A DNA stretch of 54,401 nt from an uncultured Clostridia bacterium. Its GTDB lineage: Bacteria > Bacillota > Clostridia > Lachnospirales > CAG-274. Location: the NCBI GenBank assembly GCA_949948985.1, contig CATLIG010000012.1, positions 1 through 54,401 on the forward strand. Reading direction: 5' to 3'. This document shows, in pieces, positions 44,139 to 51,984 of the stretch. Numbering within the stretch: position 1 is the first letter of the stretch; each line of letters starts with the position of its first letter. A program made the translations under genes and the position numbers. The notes beneath the pieces are model-generated. The model searched no databases and was not told where the DNA came from. It saw only the letters and a list, made by a program, of their open reading frames with translations.

Positions 44139-44170
44139 AAAAAGGGCTACACCCGTGGTGGTGTACCCCA
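44139..44170 (-). promoter_or_regulatory. thiS leader hairpin with T-run (candidate cis-regulator)
   Basis: The minus strand reads GGGGTACACC-ACCAC-GGGTGTAGCCC followed by TTTTTG. The stem has one mismatch. It lies 56 bp before the thiS ATG. Small structured RNAs ahead of thiS (a thiS motif) have been reported in Firmicutes; I cannot verify a match here. It may be an attenuator. Confidence 0.6.
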
Positions 44171-44318
44171 TATTTTTGTTCGGCAATATTGTTAAAACTA
44201 ATAAAAATACAATAAATTTTCATTTACATATCGACAATACTCAATATAAATCATAACTATGTAAAGTATTTATGTATTTTATTATCTCATAATAAAATAT
44301 GTATGTCAAGTGATTTTT

Positions 44319-44684
44319 TTATTTTCTCACAGAAGACTTGTTTTCAGCGCTTAAAAGCTGCTGCTCCGTTGATGGAAATTTTTGGTTCATCTTATCTATT
44401 TCCGAGGAATCAAGAGATAAAAGCTCATCTATTCGTACACTTGACGCGTTGCCTATAGATATAATATCATTAGCGAGAGCGCTTGCATCGCTGTTTGAAA
44501 CTTTGTCATTAAATCCATCAGATTCGGTATTTATATATTCCGACGCGGCTGTTTCAGATTCAGCTTTTTCTTTTTCCTCATTTGGATCTATATAATTATA
44601 ACGACCTCTTTTTATTATCTGCGACTTATTGTAAAAACTTCTCGACCATGCCCTGAGTTCCTCAGGAGTTTTGTATGTTGCCAT
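44319..44684 (-). CDS. Hypothetical soluble protein
   Basis: 121 residues, hydrophilic, with no membrane segment or signal peptide. The N-terminus is K-T-P-E-E-L-R-A-W-S-R-S-F-Y-N-K-S. The middle is acidic and Ser/Glu-rich, probably disordered. RBS AGGTGAGG before the ATG makes it a credible gene. I do not recognise a family. It is 150 bp upstream of the thiS leader, on the same strand. Confidence 0.6.
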   Translation of the reverse strand: MATYKTPEELRAWSRSFYNKSQIIKRGRYNYIDPNEEKEKAESETAASEYINTESDGFNDKVSNSDASALANDIISIGNASSVRIDELLSLDSSEIDKMNQKFPSTEQQLLSAENKSSVRK

Positions 44685-44815
44685 AATACCTCACCTGCCC
44701 ACTTGCTATTGCGTTTTTCCAAAACACTTGTAATTATACTTATTTAACATATAATTGTTTTATGATTATATTTTATCACTTCTTTTAAATTATATCAATA
44801 GAAAAAATATTTATT

Positions 44816-44920
44816 TATAACAAAACAATAAAATAATATCACGGTAAATTTTTATAAAATATGATATATTCAAGGATTATTTTATTTTTTCACTTTAAAA
44901 AACTTGATGGTCGCTATAAT
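44816..44920. repeat. Family C dispersed repeat, copy C6
   Basis: TATAACAAAACAATAAAATA ... AAATATGATATATTCAAGG ... TTTATTTTTTCACTTTAAAA ... GATGGTCGCTATAATA. This is the last repeat copy before the repeat-free right part of the window. Confidence 0.7.
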
Positions 44921-44959
44921 AAATTACTTATAAAACTGCTAAATTTTGTTGATTTATCC

Positions 44960-44988
44960 TTGACACAAGCATTTTTTTAAAGTATAAT
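44960..44988 (+). promoter_or_regulatory. rplM-rpsI promoter
   Basis: Consensus boxes TTGACA and TATAAT with exactly 17 bp between, 98 bp before the rplM start codon. Confidence 0.92.
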
Positions 44989-45012
44989 ATTTAATGTTTG
45001 ATTTGCCACTTT

Positions 45013-45035
45013 AAAATCCGTTAGCCCCGGATTTT
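45013..45035 (+). promoter_or_regulatory. Leader hairpin upstream of rplM
   Basis: AAAATCCG pairs with CGGATTTT around TTAGCCC in the 5' leader. Its position suits an L13-type autoregulatory leader, but the primary sequence does not let me assign it to a known family. Confidence 0.45.
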
Positions 45036-45086
45036 ATATATAGAAACGTAATTACTTTAATTGATGAAACAGGAGGTTAACTTTAA

Positions 45087-45524
45087 ATGAGAACAACATA
45101 TATCGCTAAAAAAGCTGAAATTGAGAGAAAATGGTTTGTTGTCGATGCCGCCGATATGACTTTAGGTCGTCTTGCGTCAGAAGTCGCTACGGTTTTAAGA
45201 GGCAAACATAAGCCTATTTATACGCCTTTTCTCGATACAGGGGATAATGTTATTATTGTAAACGCAGATAAAATCAAAGTTACAGGTAAAAAACTTGATC
45301 AAAAATTATACAGAAAACATTCTGAATATGTAGGCGGTTTTAAAGAAACAACTTTAAGAGAAATGATGAATAAAAAACCTGAAGAAGTTATTAAGCTTGC
45401 TGTAAAAGGTATGCTTCCAAAAAATTCTCTTGGCAGAAATATGCTTAAAAAACTTTTTGTATATGCCGGAAGCGAACACAAGCACCAAGCTCAAAATCCT
45501 GAGGTTCTTGAAATTAAATTTTAA
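45087..45524 (+). CDS. rplM: 50S ribosomal protein L13
   Basis: 145 aa with the family sequence [15 protein letters not shown] and [10 protein letters not shown]. An early 50S assembly protein. RBS AGGAGG. First gene of the conserved L13-S9 pair. Confidence 0.98.
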   Translation: MRTTYIAKKAEIERKWFVVDAADMTLGRLASEVATVLRGKHKPIYTPFLDTGDNVIIVNADKIKVTGKKLDQKLYRKHSEYVGGFKETTLREMMNKKPEEVIKLAVKGMLPKNSLGRNMLKKLFVYAGSEHKHQAQNPEVLEIKF

Positions 45525-45548
45525 TTAATGAATAGGAGGTTTTTATAA

Positions 45549-45941
45549 ATGTCAGCAGTTAGATATTACGGTACAGGAAGAAGAAAAAGCTCTGTCGCAA
45601 GAGTTTACCTGATTCCTGGAAATGGAAAAATTACTATTAATAAAAGAGATATTGACGATTATTTTGGTCTTGACACCTTAAAGCTTATAGTAAGACAACC
45701 ACTTGAATTAACAGGCGTTACCAATAAATTTGACGTTAAAGTAAATGTTTACGGTGGAGGTACTACAGGTCAGGCAGGCGCTATCAGACATGGCATTTCA
45801 AGAGCTTTGCTTGAGGCCGATGCTGATTTCAGAGCATCTCTTAAAAAAGCCGGATTCCTTACTCGTGACCCAAGAATGAAAGAAAGAAAGAAATATGGAT
45901 TGAAAGCCGCAAGACGTGCTCCTCAGTTCAGCAAGAGATAA
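45549..45941 (+). CDS. rpsI: 30S ribosomal protein S9
   Basis: 130 aa with [14 protein letters not shown] at the start and the conserved tail [17 protein letters not shown], whose last residues reach the P-site tRNA. RBS AGGAGG, 24 bp after rplM. The accessory element begins directly beyond its terminator, and the 3' end of rpsI is a known integration target in Firmicutes. Confidence 0.98.
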   Translation: MSAVRYYGTGRRKSSVARVYLIPGNGKITINKRDIDDYFGLDTLKLIVRQPLELTGVTNKFDVKVNVYGGGTTGQAGAIRHGISRALLEADADFRASLKKAGFLTRDPRMKERKKYGLKAARRAPQFSKR

Positions 45942-45967
45942 TTTTTATACAAATAGTATGTATTATC

Positions 45968-46000
45968 AAACCCCGAAAGTCCTATACTTTCGGGGTTTTT
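45968..46000 (+). terminator. rplM-rpsI terminator
   Basis: AAACCCCGAAAGT pairs with ACTTTCGGGGTTT, followed by TT. A strong rho-independent terminator. Confidence 0.94.
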
Positions 46001-46041
46001 ATGAATGTGAATTTCGGTGAAAATCACTCAAATTTAATCTA

Positions 46042-46072
46042 CAACTAACACACAACTAACAAGCAACTAACA
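46042..46072. repeat. Three direct repeats CAACTAACA, 11-bp period
   Basis: CAACTAACA occurs at 46042, 46053 and 46064, exactly one helical turn apart, between the rpsI terminator and the first accessory gene. This suits arm-type integrase sites or a regulator-binding array. It may mark the element boundary. Confidence 0.75.
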
Positions 46073-46088
46073 AATTAAGAGGTGTATT

Positions 46089-46706
46089 ATGGCAAAAAAG
46101 TTGACTAAAACAGAATTATTTTTAAAACTGGCAAAACCCAATAAAAATGGTGTAAGCAGATGGGTGTATGTTTCGGAGTTTGTTGGGGAATATGCGGATT
46201 TGACTTTTGGAAATGGAGCTTCTTGGGCAAGAAAAGAATCTACTCTTGCCAAAAAATACATAATAGAATTTGATAAAAAAATTACTCGTGGTAACGGTAT
46301 CGACCGTATCAGACTTAACGGATTTAATGATGGTACTTACTCGCAACATATAAGTGCAAGTATAAAAAGAGAAATAAAAAGCAGGCGATGTGTAATTCTT
46401 GGAACATCAAATCCCTAAGTTGACCATAAAAATGGTATGAAGAACGAAGATAGGGTTATGGAAAATACAGACCAAAGGTTATCGGATTTTCAACCTTTAA
46501 GTAAGGCAGCGAATGATGCCAAAAGGCAGTTTTGCAAAGAATGCAAAAGAACAGGTATACGTTATGATGCCAAAAAGTTAGGATATCCTATGTCTTATTA
46601 TTTTGGAACGGCTCATCACAATCATGAAGAAAATGCGTGTATCGGCTGTTTTTGGTATGACCCTATTGAATTTCGGAAGCATTTGATACTTAAGGAAGGA
46701 GAATAA
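46089..46706 (+). pseudogene. HNH restriction endonuclease gene with an in-frame stop at codon 110
   Basis: One continuous frame is interrupted by TAA at 46416-46418. The first part (109 aa) ends R-R-C-V-I-L-G-T-S-N-P. After the stop, in the same frame, comes V-D-H-K-N-G-M-K-N-E-D-R, then D-F-Q-P-L-S-K-A-A-N-D-A-K-R and the Cys pairs C-K-E-C and C-I-G-C. This is the HNH core of a restriction enzyme, with catalytic D112-H113 immediately after the stop. In relatives I recall this position as Glu (E-V-D-H), so GAA to TAA is the likely change. RBS AGAGGTG serves the first part. The later ATG at 46437 has no good RBS and would lack the D-H. Confidence 0.82.
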
Positions 46707-46709
46707 AAA

Positions 46710-47993
46710 ATGAATTATCATGTTTTTGTTGTGGATAATACGACATTCAAATATCATCTTGAATATATGTTTGCTGGTACAGGTGCAAGGGATCAGAGCG
46801 TACCATTTTTGACAGAATCAAAATACACTTCTATTCATCCAAATACAGAAATAAACTTAGTAGGTATGATAGCTGATATTTCAAGGATAAGAATTGGTGA
46901 TAAGATAATTTTCTACCTTCAATCATATAATGGAAATCAAGGAATGTTTTTCGGAGTATTTAAAGCTGCTTCAAAGGCATTTTTTGATGAAAATGACAAT
47001 TATAATTACTTAAAAAAAACATTAAATAAAGCGTTGACATTCAGAATAAAAATTGAACCTGATATAGTATACAAATTTGGAGTTTCCGAACACTTCTATT
47101 TAGATTCCCTTGAGGGAATACAATATCCTTATCAAATGTGTTGGAGTTTAATATATAGAAAATTAAAAGGCAATCGTGGTTGTACCATGATAACTGAATA
47201 TGAATACAATAGTCTTTTACGGAAATTAGCTAAATATAATAACGATACTTTTAATCAAATGATGTATAATAACACTGCTTTCAATCAAATGTATAATAAT
47301 ACTGCTTTTAATCAGATGATTTATAATAACGCTGCTTTCAGTCAAATGTATAATAATACTGCTTCTAATCAGATGATTTATAATACTGTTGGTTTTACTT
47401 TTAATTCTGTAAATTGTATTATTGAACCAACTAATAATAACAGAATATATGAAGGAAGAATTGAAAGCTTGAAAATAAGAGATAGAATGATTTTTAAATA
47501 CAACAAAGGAAATGCATTCGAAGCACATTTACAAGCATATATTATGCAAAATTATGATGTTGAACCATTACAAAATATTTTGCTTCCTGTTTCTGGTTCA
47601 GAATGTTGGATTGGAAATGAAGTTTCCTGTGGAGTAGGAATGCAGCGTATAGACATTTTACTACAACAAGAAGAAAAAAATATAAAAAATATCGTTTACT
47701 TAAAAATTATTGAATTGAAGTGTTCTGAACCACAATTAGATATTTTAATACAACAGTTGCCTTGGTATATAAATTGGGTAATTGATTATGTTGTCCCGAA
47801 TTATTTGTCGGAAGGTAAAGAAGTACATATTATACCTTGTATTATAGCTCGTATGACAAATGATTCTCAATTTTTATCTACAGCCAAATCATTTAAATAT
47901 TCGATAAATAGTATCCCAGCCATCATTGATGACTTGGAATTTATTGCATTTGATATAATGAATAATGATATAAAATTTAAAAAAATAATATAA
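46710..47993 (+). CDS. EVE-like domain plus PD-(D/E)XK nuclease, probable restriction enzyme
   Basis: 427 aa. The N-terminal ~165 residues look like an EVE/PUA-type reader (F-V-V-D-N-T-T-F near the start, G-D-K-I-I-F-Y-L-Q, F-F-G-V-F-K-A, M-C-W-S-L-I-Y-R-K-L-K-G-N-R-G). A repetitive Asn/Gln-rich linker covers about 176-227. The C-terminal half has a PD-(D/E)XK-like site, D315 in R-I-D-I-L-L and E335-L-K337. EVE domains bind modified bases, so this could be a modification-dependent or modification-sensing nuclease. It is 3 bp after the HNH frame with RBS AAGGAGA, so the two are cotranscribed, and it converges with the two methyltransferase genes. Confidence 0.75.
   Translation: MNYHVFVVDNTTFKYHLEYMFAGTGARDQSVPFLTESKYTSIHPNTEINLVGMIADISRIRIGDKIIFYLQSYNGNQGMFFGVFKAASKAFFDENDNYNYLKKTLNKALTFRIKIEPDIVYKFGVSEHFYLDSLEGIQYPYQMCWSLIYRKLKGNRGCTMITEYEYNSLLRKLAKYNNDTFNQMMYNNTAFNQMYNNTAFNQMIYNNAAFSQMYNNTASNQMIYNTVGFTFNSVNCIIEPTNNNRIYEGRIESLKIRDRMIFKYNKGNAFEAHLQAYIMQNYDVEPLQNILLPVSGSECWIGNEVSCGVGMQRIDILLQQEEKNIKNIVYLKIIELKCSEPQLDILIQQLPWYINWVIDYVVPNYLSEGKEVHIIPCIIARMTNDSQFLSTAKSFKYSINSIPAIIDDLEFIAFDIMNNDIKFKKII
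47236..47390 (+). repeat. Degenerate 27/30-bp tandem repeat in the nuclease linker
   Basis: Five units of Y-N-N-T-A-F-N-Q-M with an optional extra Ile or Met, alternating 9 and 10 residues (a 57-bp higher-order unit). All lengths are multiples of three. Confidence 0.85.
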
Positions 47994-48035
47994 GTAACAA
48001 TGACCATAGTCAAAAAAATCTAAGGTGAAGCTTTT

Positions 48036-48824
48036 TTACTTCACCTTTTTAAATATAAAAATATATTCATGTTTAAATATATAAAAATCACTTGCCAGGG
48101 CTCTGTATCTCCAAATTCCCTGTTGATTTGCCTTTCCTTTGGTTTCGCCGAAATTTTTAACAAGTATTGCTTTAAGCAAAAATTTTCTTTCCAAAAACAA
48201 ATTCATACAATGAAATCCAAGAGGCATTACTTGACCGTCTGAATATTTATCGCCCATAATAATTGCACAATATCTGTTCTTTTCAAGATATTTAGTAGCA
48301 TTATCAATAACTTTTCCTAACAAATTAAAGAAAGAGTTTAAAGTGTCAGAGTTTGATAAATCATTGGGGTTATCGGAAAACTTGATTATATCCCAATAAG
48401 GCGGATGGAATATAACAAATTGAAGTTTCCTAACTCCCGACTGCTCAAGCAATGAAGTCATATTCAAAGAGCTGCTGTCGCCGACATATGCAAAAGTTTT
48501 GCAGCTGTCTTTTTTTTCTGTTAAAATACGTTTATAGGCTTCTTCCGCAACAGTCTTTTGCAATTCAATGCCTATGGAATTTCTTTCCATTCTTTGAGCT
48601 TCTATTAAAGATGTCCCACTTCCCATAAATGGGTCAAGTATCCAATCTCCTTTTTTTGTGTATCTGCTGAACAGTTGGTAAGGAATCTGTGGTACAAAGT
48701 TACCATGATAATCTCCATTATGAACACCTGAATTATCCCTTTTATCTATTATCCACAATGTATCGGTATTTATATCGGTGTATTCACGCCATTTTGTTGT
48801 ATCTATATCATTGTATTTAGGCAT
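48036..48824 (-). CDS. DNA methyltransferase (N4-cytosine or N6-adenine type)
   Basis: 262 aa. SAM-binding motif I is D64-P-F-M-G-S-G70-T. The catalytic motif IV reads H140-P-P-Y-W, with His where most enzymes have Asp, Asn or Ser. The flanking H-P-P-Y-W-D-I-I-K-F-S pattern occurs in a methylase subgroup, so it may still be active. The ATG at 48824 is just beyond the stop of the upstream methylase with AAGGAAA before it; a longer frame begins inside that gene. It likely modifies one strand of the restriction site. Confidence 0.85.
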   Translation of the reverse strand: MPKYNDIDTTKWREYTDINTDTLWIIDKRDNSGVHNGDYHGNFVPQIPYQLFSRYTKKGDWILDPFMGSGTSLIEAQRMERNSIGIELQKTVAEEAYKRILTEKKDSCKTFAYVGDSSSLNMTSLLEQSGVRKLQFVIFHPPYWDIIKFSDNPNDLSNSDTLNSFFNLLGKVIDNATKYLEKNRYCAIIMGDKYSDGQVMPLGFHCMNLFLERKFLLKAILVKNFGETKGKANQQGIWRYRALASDFYIFKHEYIFIFKKVK

Positions 48825-48825
48825 T

Positions 48826-49830
48826 TTAAATTTCCTTTTCCAAACAGTGAAGATATTCAACAGTTGAATCAGCCGATATATTTCTGTTTTCTTCTTTGTC
48901 GGCTTTAAATCGTCTGTATTCCTGAGTATATTGAATATATGTTCCGTATGTTGACATTATTTCCTTTATTGTATCAAGTGACATCAAACCTTCGTTGTTG
49001 TAACTTAAAAATATATACTTAAAGTGTGAATTTTTTATTAAATCTTCAAATGCCGAAACAACCGTTCTTTTGGAACAGAATTTGCTTTTTTGTTTTTCAT
49101 AATTTCGTAAACCTGTTTTTCCATATAAAGTTGGATTATCATATTTTGCAATTGTTTCAAGTACATGGTAATTGGTACAATATTGCCTTGCGTTGTAAGG
49201 TGGGTCTAAATACAAAATATCTCCCGAAATTTGCTTAATCAACTTATTAATATCGGTATTGTAAACTTTTCCTTTTTTGCCCGATATTACAGGCAATAAT
49301 TCAAGTTTAAATTCTTTGTTCGCCGATTTCTTTATTTTCTTTAAAAATGCACCATATACAGAAGCAGTGTTTGCATACTTATCAATGGAATTTATAAGGC
49401 TTGCCAAAAAATAAAAATAGTTTTCTTCGCCGATTTCACCGTTATTATAAAGTTTTTCCAACTCTGTGCGTATTGCATCGCATTTCATACCATTGTCATC
49501 AGTAAAATAGTTGCGTTCGCTGCCCGAACCTTCGCAATAGTTATTGTAGACAAAACCTTTTATCCCGTCAAGATTGTTTAAATGCTTCAAAAGCTCATTA
49601 TCTGACGGATTTGAGTTTGCTATATAATGTTTGTTGAGAACATAGCTATAATATTGTATATCATTTGAAATAACTTTGTAGCCTTTTCTTCTGTATAAAG
49701 AACCAACAACTCCTGTACCCGCAAATAAATCGGCAAAAATATAATCCGAATTGTCTTTTAAATTTGTAACAGTATCAATTGTTTTTTGTAAAAAACTCAA
49801 TAAAGAATATTTTGAACCTATGTAATTCAT
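48826..49830 (-). CDS. Dam-like (D12 class) adenine-N6 DNA methyltransferase
   Basis: 334 aa. It starts N-Y-I-G-S-K-Y-S-L-L, typical of D12 methylases. Motif I is D34-L-F-A-G-T-G40 and motif IV D-P-P-Y-N is near 207-211. RBS AAGGAGG. It is the first gene of the two-methylase operon, directly behind a consensus promoter. Two unlike methylases in one locus is typical for systems with an asymmetric (type IIS-like) site, where each strand needs its own enzyme. Confidence 0.92.
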   Translation of the reverse strand: MNYIGSKYSLLSFLQKTIDTVTNLKDNSDYIFADLFAGTGVVGSLYRRKGYKVISNDIQYYSYVLNKHYIANSNPSDNELLKHLNNLDGIKGFVYNNYCEGSGSERNYFTDDNGMKCDAIRTELEKLYNNGEIGEENYFYFLASLINSIDKYANTASVYGAFLKKIKKSANKEFKLELLPVISGKKGKVYNTDINKLIKQISGDILYLDPPYNARQYCTNYHVLETIAKYDNPTLYGKTGLRNYEKQKSKFCSKRTVVSAFEDLIKNSHFKYIFLSYNNEGLMSLDTIKEIMSTYGTYIQYTQEYRRFKADKEENRNISADSTVEYLHCLEKEI

Positions 49831-49860
49831 TGGTTTTCCTCCTTGTGTACCACTTTAAAT

Positions 49861-49889
49861 ATAGTAGCACAAAAGCGTTGAAAAATCAA
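49861..49889 (-). promoter_or_regulatory. Promoter of the methyltransferase operon
   Basis: The minus strand has TTGATT, 17 bp, then TACTAT. A GTTGA-TTTT-TCAAC inverted repeat overlaps the -35 box and could be an operator. Confidence 0.75.
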
Positions 49890-49915
49890 CACTCTTGCGT
49901 TATTATAATATAAAG

Positions 49916-50965
49916 TTATATTTTATTTATTGCGTCAAGTAATTCTCTAACATTGGTATGAGTGTAGACTTTTTCTGTCAATGACATTGCTCCCGAATGC
50001 CCGACTATCTTTTTGATGAGTGTAGGAGAAACTTCTTTTTCAGACAAAAGAGAAATACAAGTATGCCTCGTATCGTGTGGTTTGTGGTTGGAGTTTATAA
50101 GCTCCATTACGGGTTTCCAATAGGAATCATAGTAATTCCTATATGTGAGTTTCTTTCCGTCTGCGGTGTGAAGAAGATATTTCTTACCGTCATTATACCA
50201 ATTTTTATAAAAATTATAGACTTTATCGGCAATAGGTACTTTTCTTATTCCGTTATTAGTCTTGCTTGCAACAACACCAAAACAGTGTTCTTCAATATTT
50301 ACATTTTCTCTTTTTAAATCAAGTAGCTCCGACACTCTTACACCGCTATAAATCAACATAAGTACAATTTGGACAAACTCATTATTTTTCTGAATCCACA
50401 ATAATTTGATTTCTTCTTCAGAAAACGGTGTTCTGTTCGTTTTGTTGGGATTTTTCTCTTTGTGCTTTGCTATGTCTATGTATTCGGAATAATCTTTGTT
50501 GCAAATTTCATATTTCATAGCATAATTGTAAAGCTGATTGAACAAAACTTTTAATTTACGCAAAGTCGGATAATTTTTACCACAACTATCAATAACGTAT
50601 TGCAAATCAGATAATTTCAAATCCTTGAAAATCCTATTATACAGTATTTCGCAGCAGCTGTATGATGCTTTATATCCGTTTACATTTGAATTTGATATTG
50701 TCGGAAATTTTTCTGCCGACCATTTTTCGTAAACTTCTGAAAATGTGGTTTTAGTAGCATTTACATCATAGGGATTTTGATTGTAGTTCATAAGCATTTC
50801 AAGACCTTTTGCCCTTGTAGGAGCATAACCTATGGTAATAAATTTTTGCTTTACAGTTTCTGTTTTCGTATCAATTTCCCAACCAACTGTTTTGCGGACA
50901 ATATATGGATTTCTTCTTTTGCCCGAAAGTTTATAAACCGTTCCTATGCCATTTGCTAATCTCAT
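49916..50965 (-). CDS. int: Tyrosine site-specific integrase
   Basis: 349 aa. An N-terminal arm-binding part, a SAM-like core-binding domain from about residue 75, and the catalytic domain with R209 (S-G-V-R-V-S-E-L-L), H297-x-x-R300, H323 (V-G-H-S-G) and nucleophile Y334. Tn916-type in general form. RBS GGGAGATG. It lies between the mobilization genes and the restriction-modification locus. It should integrate and excise the element; no excisionase gene is visible. Confidence 0.93.
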   Translation of the reverse strand: MRLANGIGTVYKLSGKRRNPYIVRKTVGWEIDTKTETVKQKFITIGYAPTRAKGLEMLMNYNQNPYDVNATKTTFSEVYEKWSAEKFPTISNSNVNGYKASYSCCEILYNRIFKDLKLSDLQYVIDSCGKNYPTLRKLKVLFNQLYNYAMKYEICNKDYSEYIDIAKHKEKNPNKTNRTPFSEEEIKLLWIQKNNEFVQIVLMLIYSGVRVSELLDLKRENVNIEEHCFGVVASKTNNGIRKVPIADKVYNFYKNWYNDGKKYLLHTADGKKLTYRNYYDSYWKPVMELINSNHKPHDTRHTCISLLSEKEVSPTLIKKIVGHSGAMSLTEKVYTHTNVRELLDAINKI

Positions 50966-50982
50966 TGTTTTTCATCTCCCAT

Positions 50983-51984
50983 CTATCTCAAGCCTTTTCT
51001 TATTTCCTTGTAATTTACTATAAATATACATATAAGAGCTAATATCTGCCAAAAAGAAAAAATATTTATCGGCAATAGGTATTTTATCGGCTCATATATA
51101 AATATACAGATATAAAAAGTCGAAAATATAACCGATATACTTATTGATTTTTTTAACTGCCATATTTCAGTATTATAAACTTTTCTTATATGCAAAAACT
51201 TTTTTTTAATCATACATATTACTCTTATGCTTGCAAAAGCCAAAATCCTAATCAAAAATAACGATAAAATAGATGTTATTATATAACAAAATATATTTGA
51301 AATACCTAAAAGGCTGAATTTATCCAAAACATACAAATACAAGTCTTTTAATACAATAAATAATGATGAAATGTTGTCTATTCTTGCACAAAACCACTTA
51401 ATACCTTCTTGCAGAACCTCATTATGTTCAATCAGCAACAATAAACCTATTACTGCCATAAATATTCGCACACCTATAAAATAAGTCGAATATTGAGATA
51501 TTGCAGCATTATAATCATCTGCCATATTATTTATATAATTATCTGTGCTTTTAAGCAAATTATACATACTTTTTCCAAAGCTGATACTTGCTTTAGCCGA
51601 TTTCTTTATATCCTCGATTTTATCGTTCCGGTCTTTTAATTTTCGGTTTTGTTCGGTCAATTCCTTGTTTTTGTATTCTGTTTGTTTCGCATTTGCCACT
51701 TTCTCCGTCAATGCTTTTACCTCTTTTGTTGAGTTCGTTAAGGTTGATTTCATCTCTTGTATCTGCGATTGCAGAATTGAAATTGTCGATAATTGTTCTT
51801 GTATCGTCTGGTTCTGCTGATAAGAAAGTGTCTTTAGTTTTTCCATTTCCTGTGTTAAATTCTGATTTTCTTCGTTCAAACTCAGCACCAATTCGCTCAA
51901 CTTGTCTTTCTCTGATTGATTTTCTGATATTTTTGTCAAGTTGTCCTGTGGCTGTTGTTCTTTCAGCATTGTTTTTAAACTCAT
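50983..51984 (-). CDS. Coiled-coil membrane protein (DUF6040-like), overlapping mobA
   Basis: 333 aa. A Gln/Glu/Lys-rich coiled coil covers about residues 10-130. About four membrane segments follow (F-M-A-V-I-G-L-L-L-L-I, I-I-T-S-I-L-S-L-F-L-I-R-I-L, V-I-F-S-T-F-Y-I-C-I-F-I, and I-L-A-L-I-C-I-F-I-V). The ATG at 51984 has AAAGGAAGTG upstream, inside the mobA coding sequence. The first 365 bp are therefore read in two frames. Proteins of this kind sit next to relaxase genes on mobilizable elements of gut Firmicutes. A role at the mating interface is only a guess. Confidence 0.75.
   Translation of the reverse strand: MSLKTMLKEQQPQDNLTKISENQSEKDKLSELVLSLNEENQNLTQEMEKLKTLSYQQNQTIQEQLSTISILQSQIQEMKSTLTNSTKEVKALTEKVANAKQTEYKNKELTEQNRKLKDRNDKIEDIKKSAKASISFGKSMYNLLKSTDNYINNMADDYNAAISQYSTYFIGVRIFMAVIGLLLLIEHNEVLQEGIKWFCARIDNISSLFIVLKDLYLYVLDKFSLLGISNIFCYIITSILSLFLIRILAFASIRVICMIKKKFLHIRKVYNTEIWQLKKSISISVIFSTFYICIFIYEPIKYLLPINIFSFWQILALICIFIVNYKEIRKGLR

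Noticed and set aside
44050-44168. Leader peptide starting at ATGGGGTACACC before thiS
   Set aside because: No ribosome binding site, and it overlaps the terminator-like stem; not enough support.
44084-44318. TPP riboswitch in front of thiS
   Set aside because: No CUGAGA or ACCUGAU blocks on the minus strand; only the short hairpin is there.
46437-46706. Independent small gene after the HNH stop codon
   Set aside because: It is in the same frame as the first part, lacks a ribosome binding site, and would miss the catalytic Asp-His; treated as one interrupted gene.
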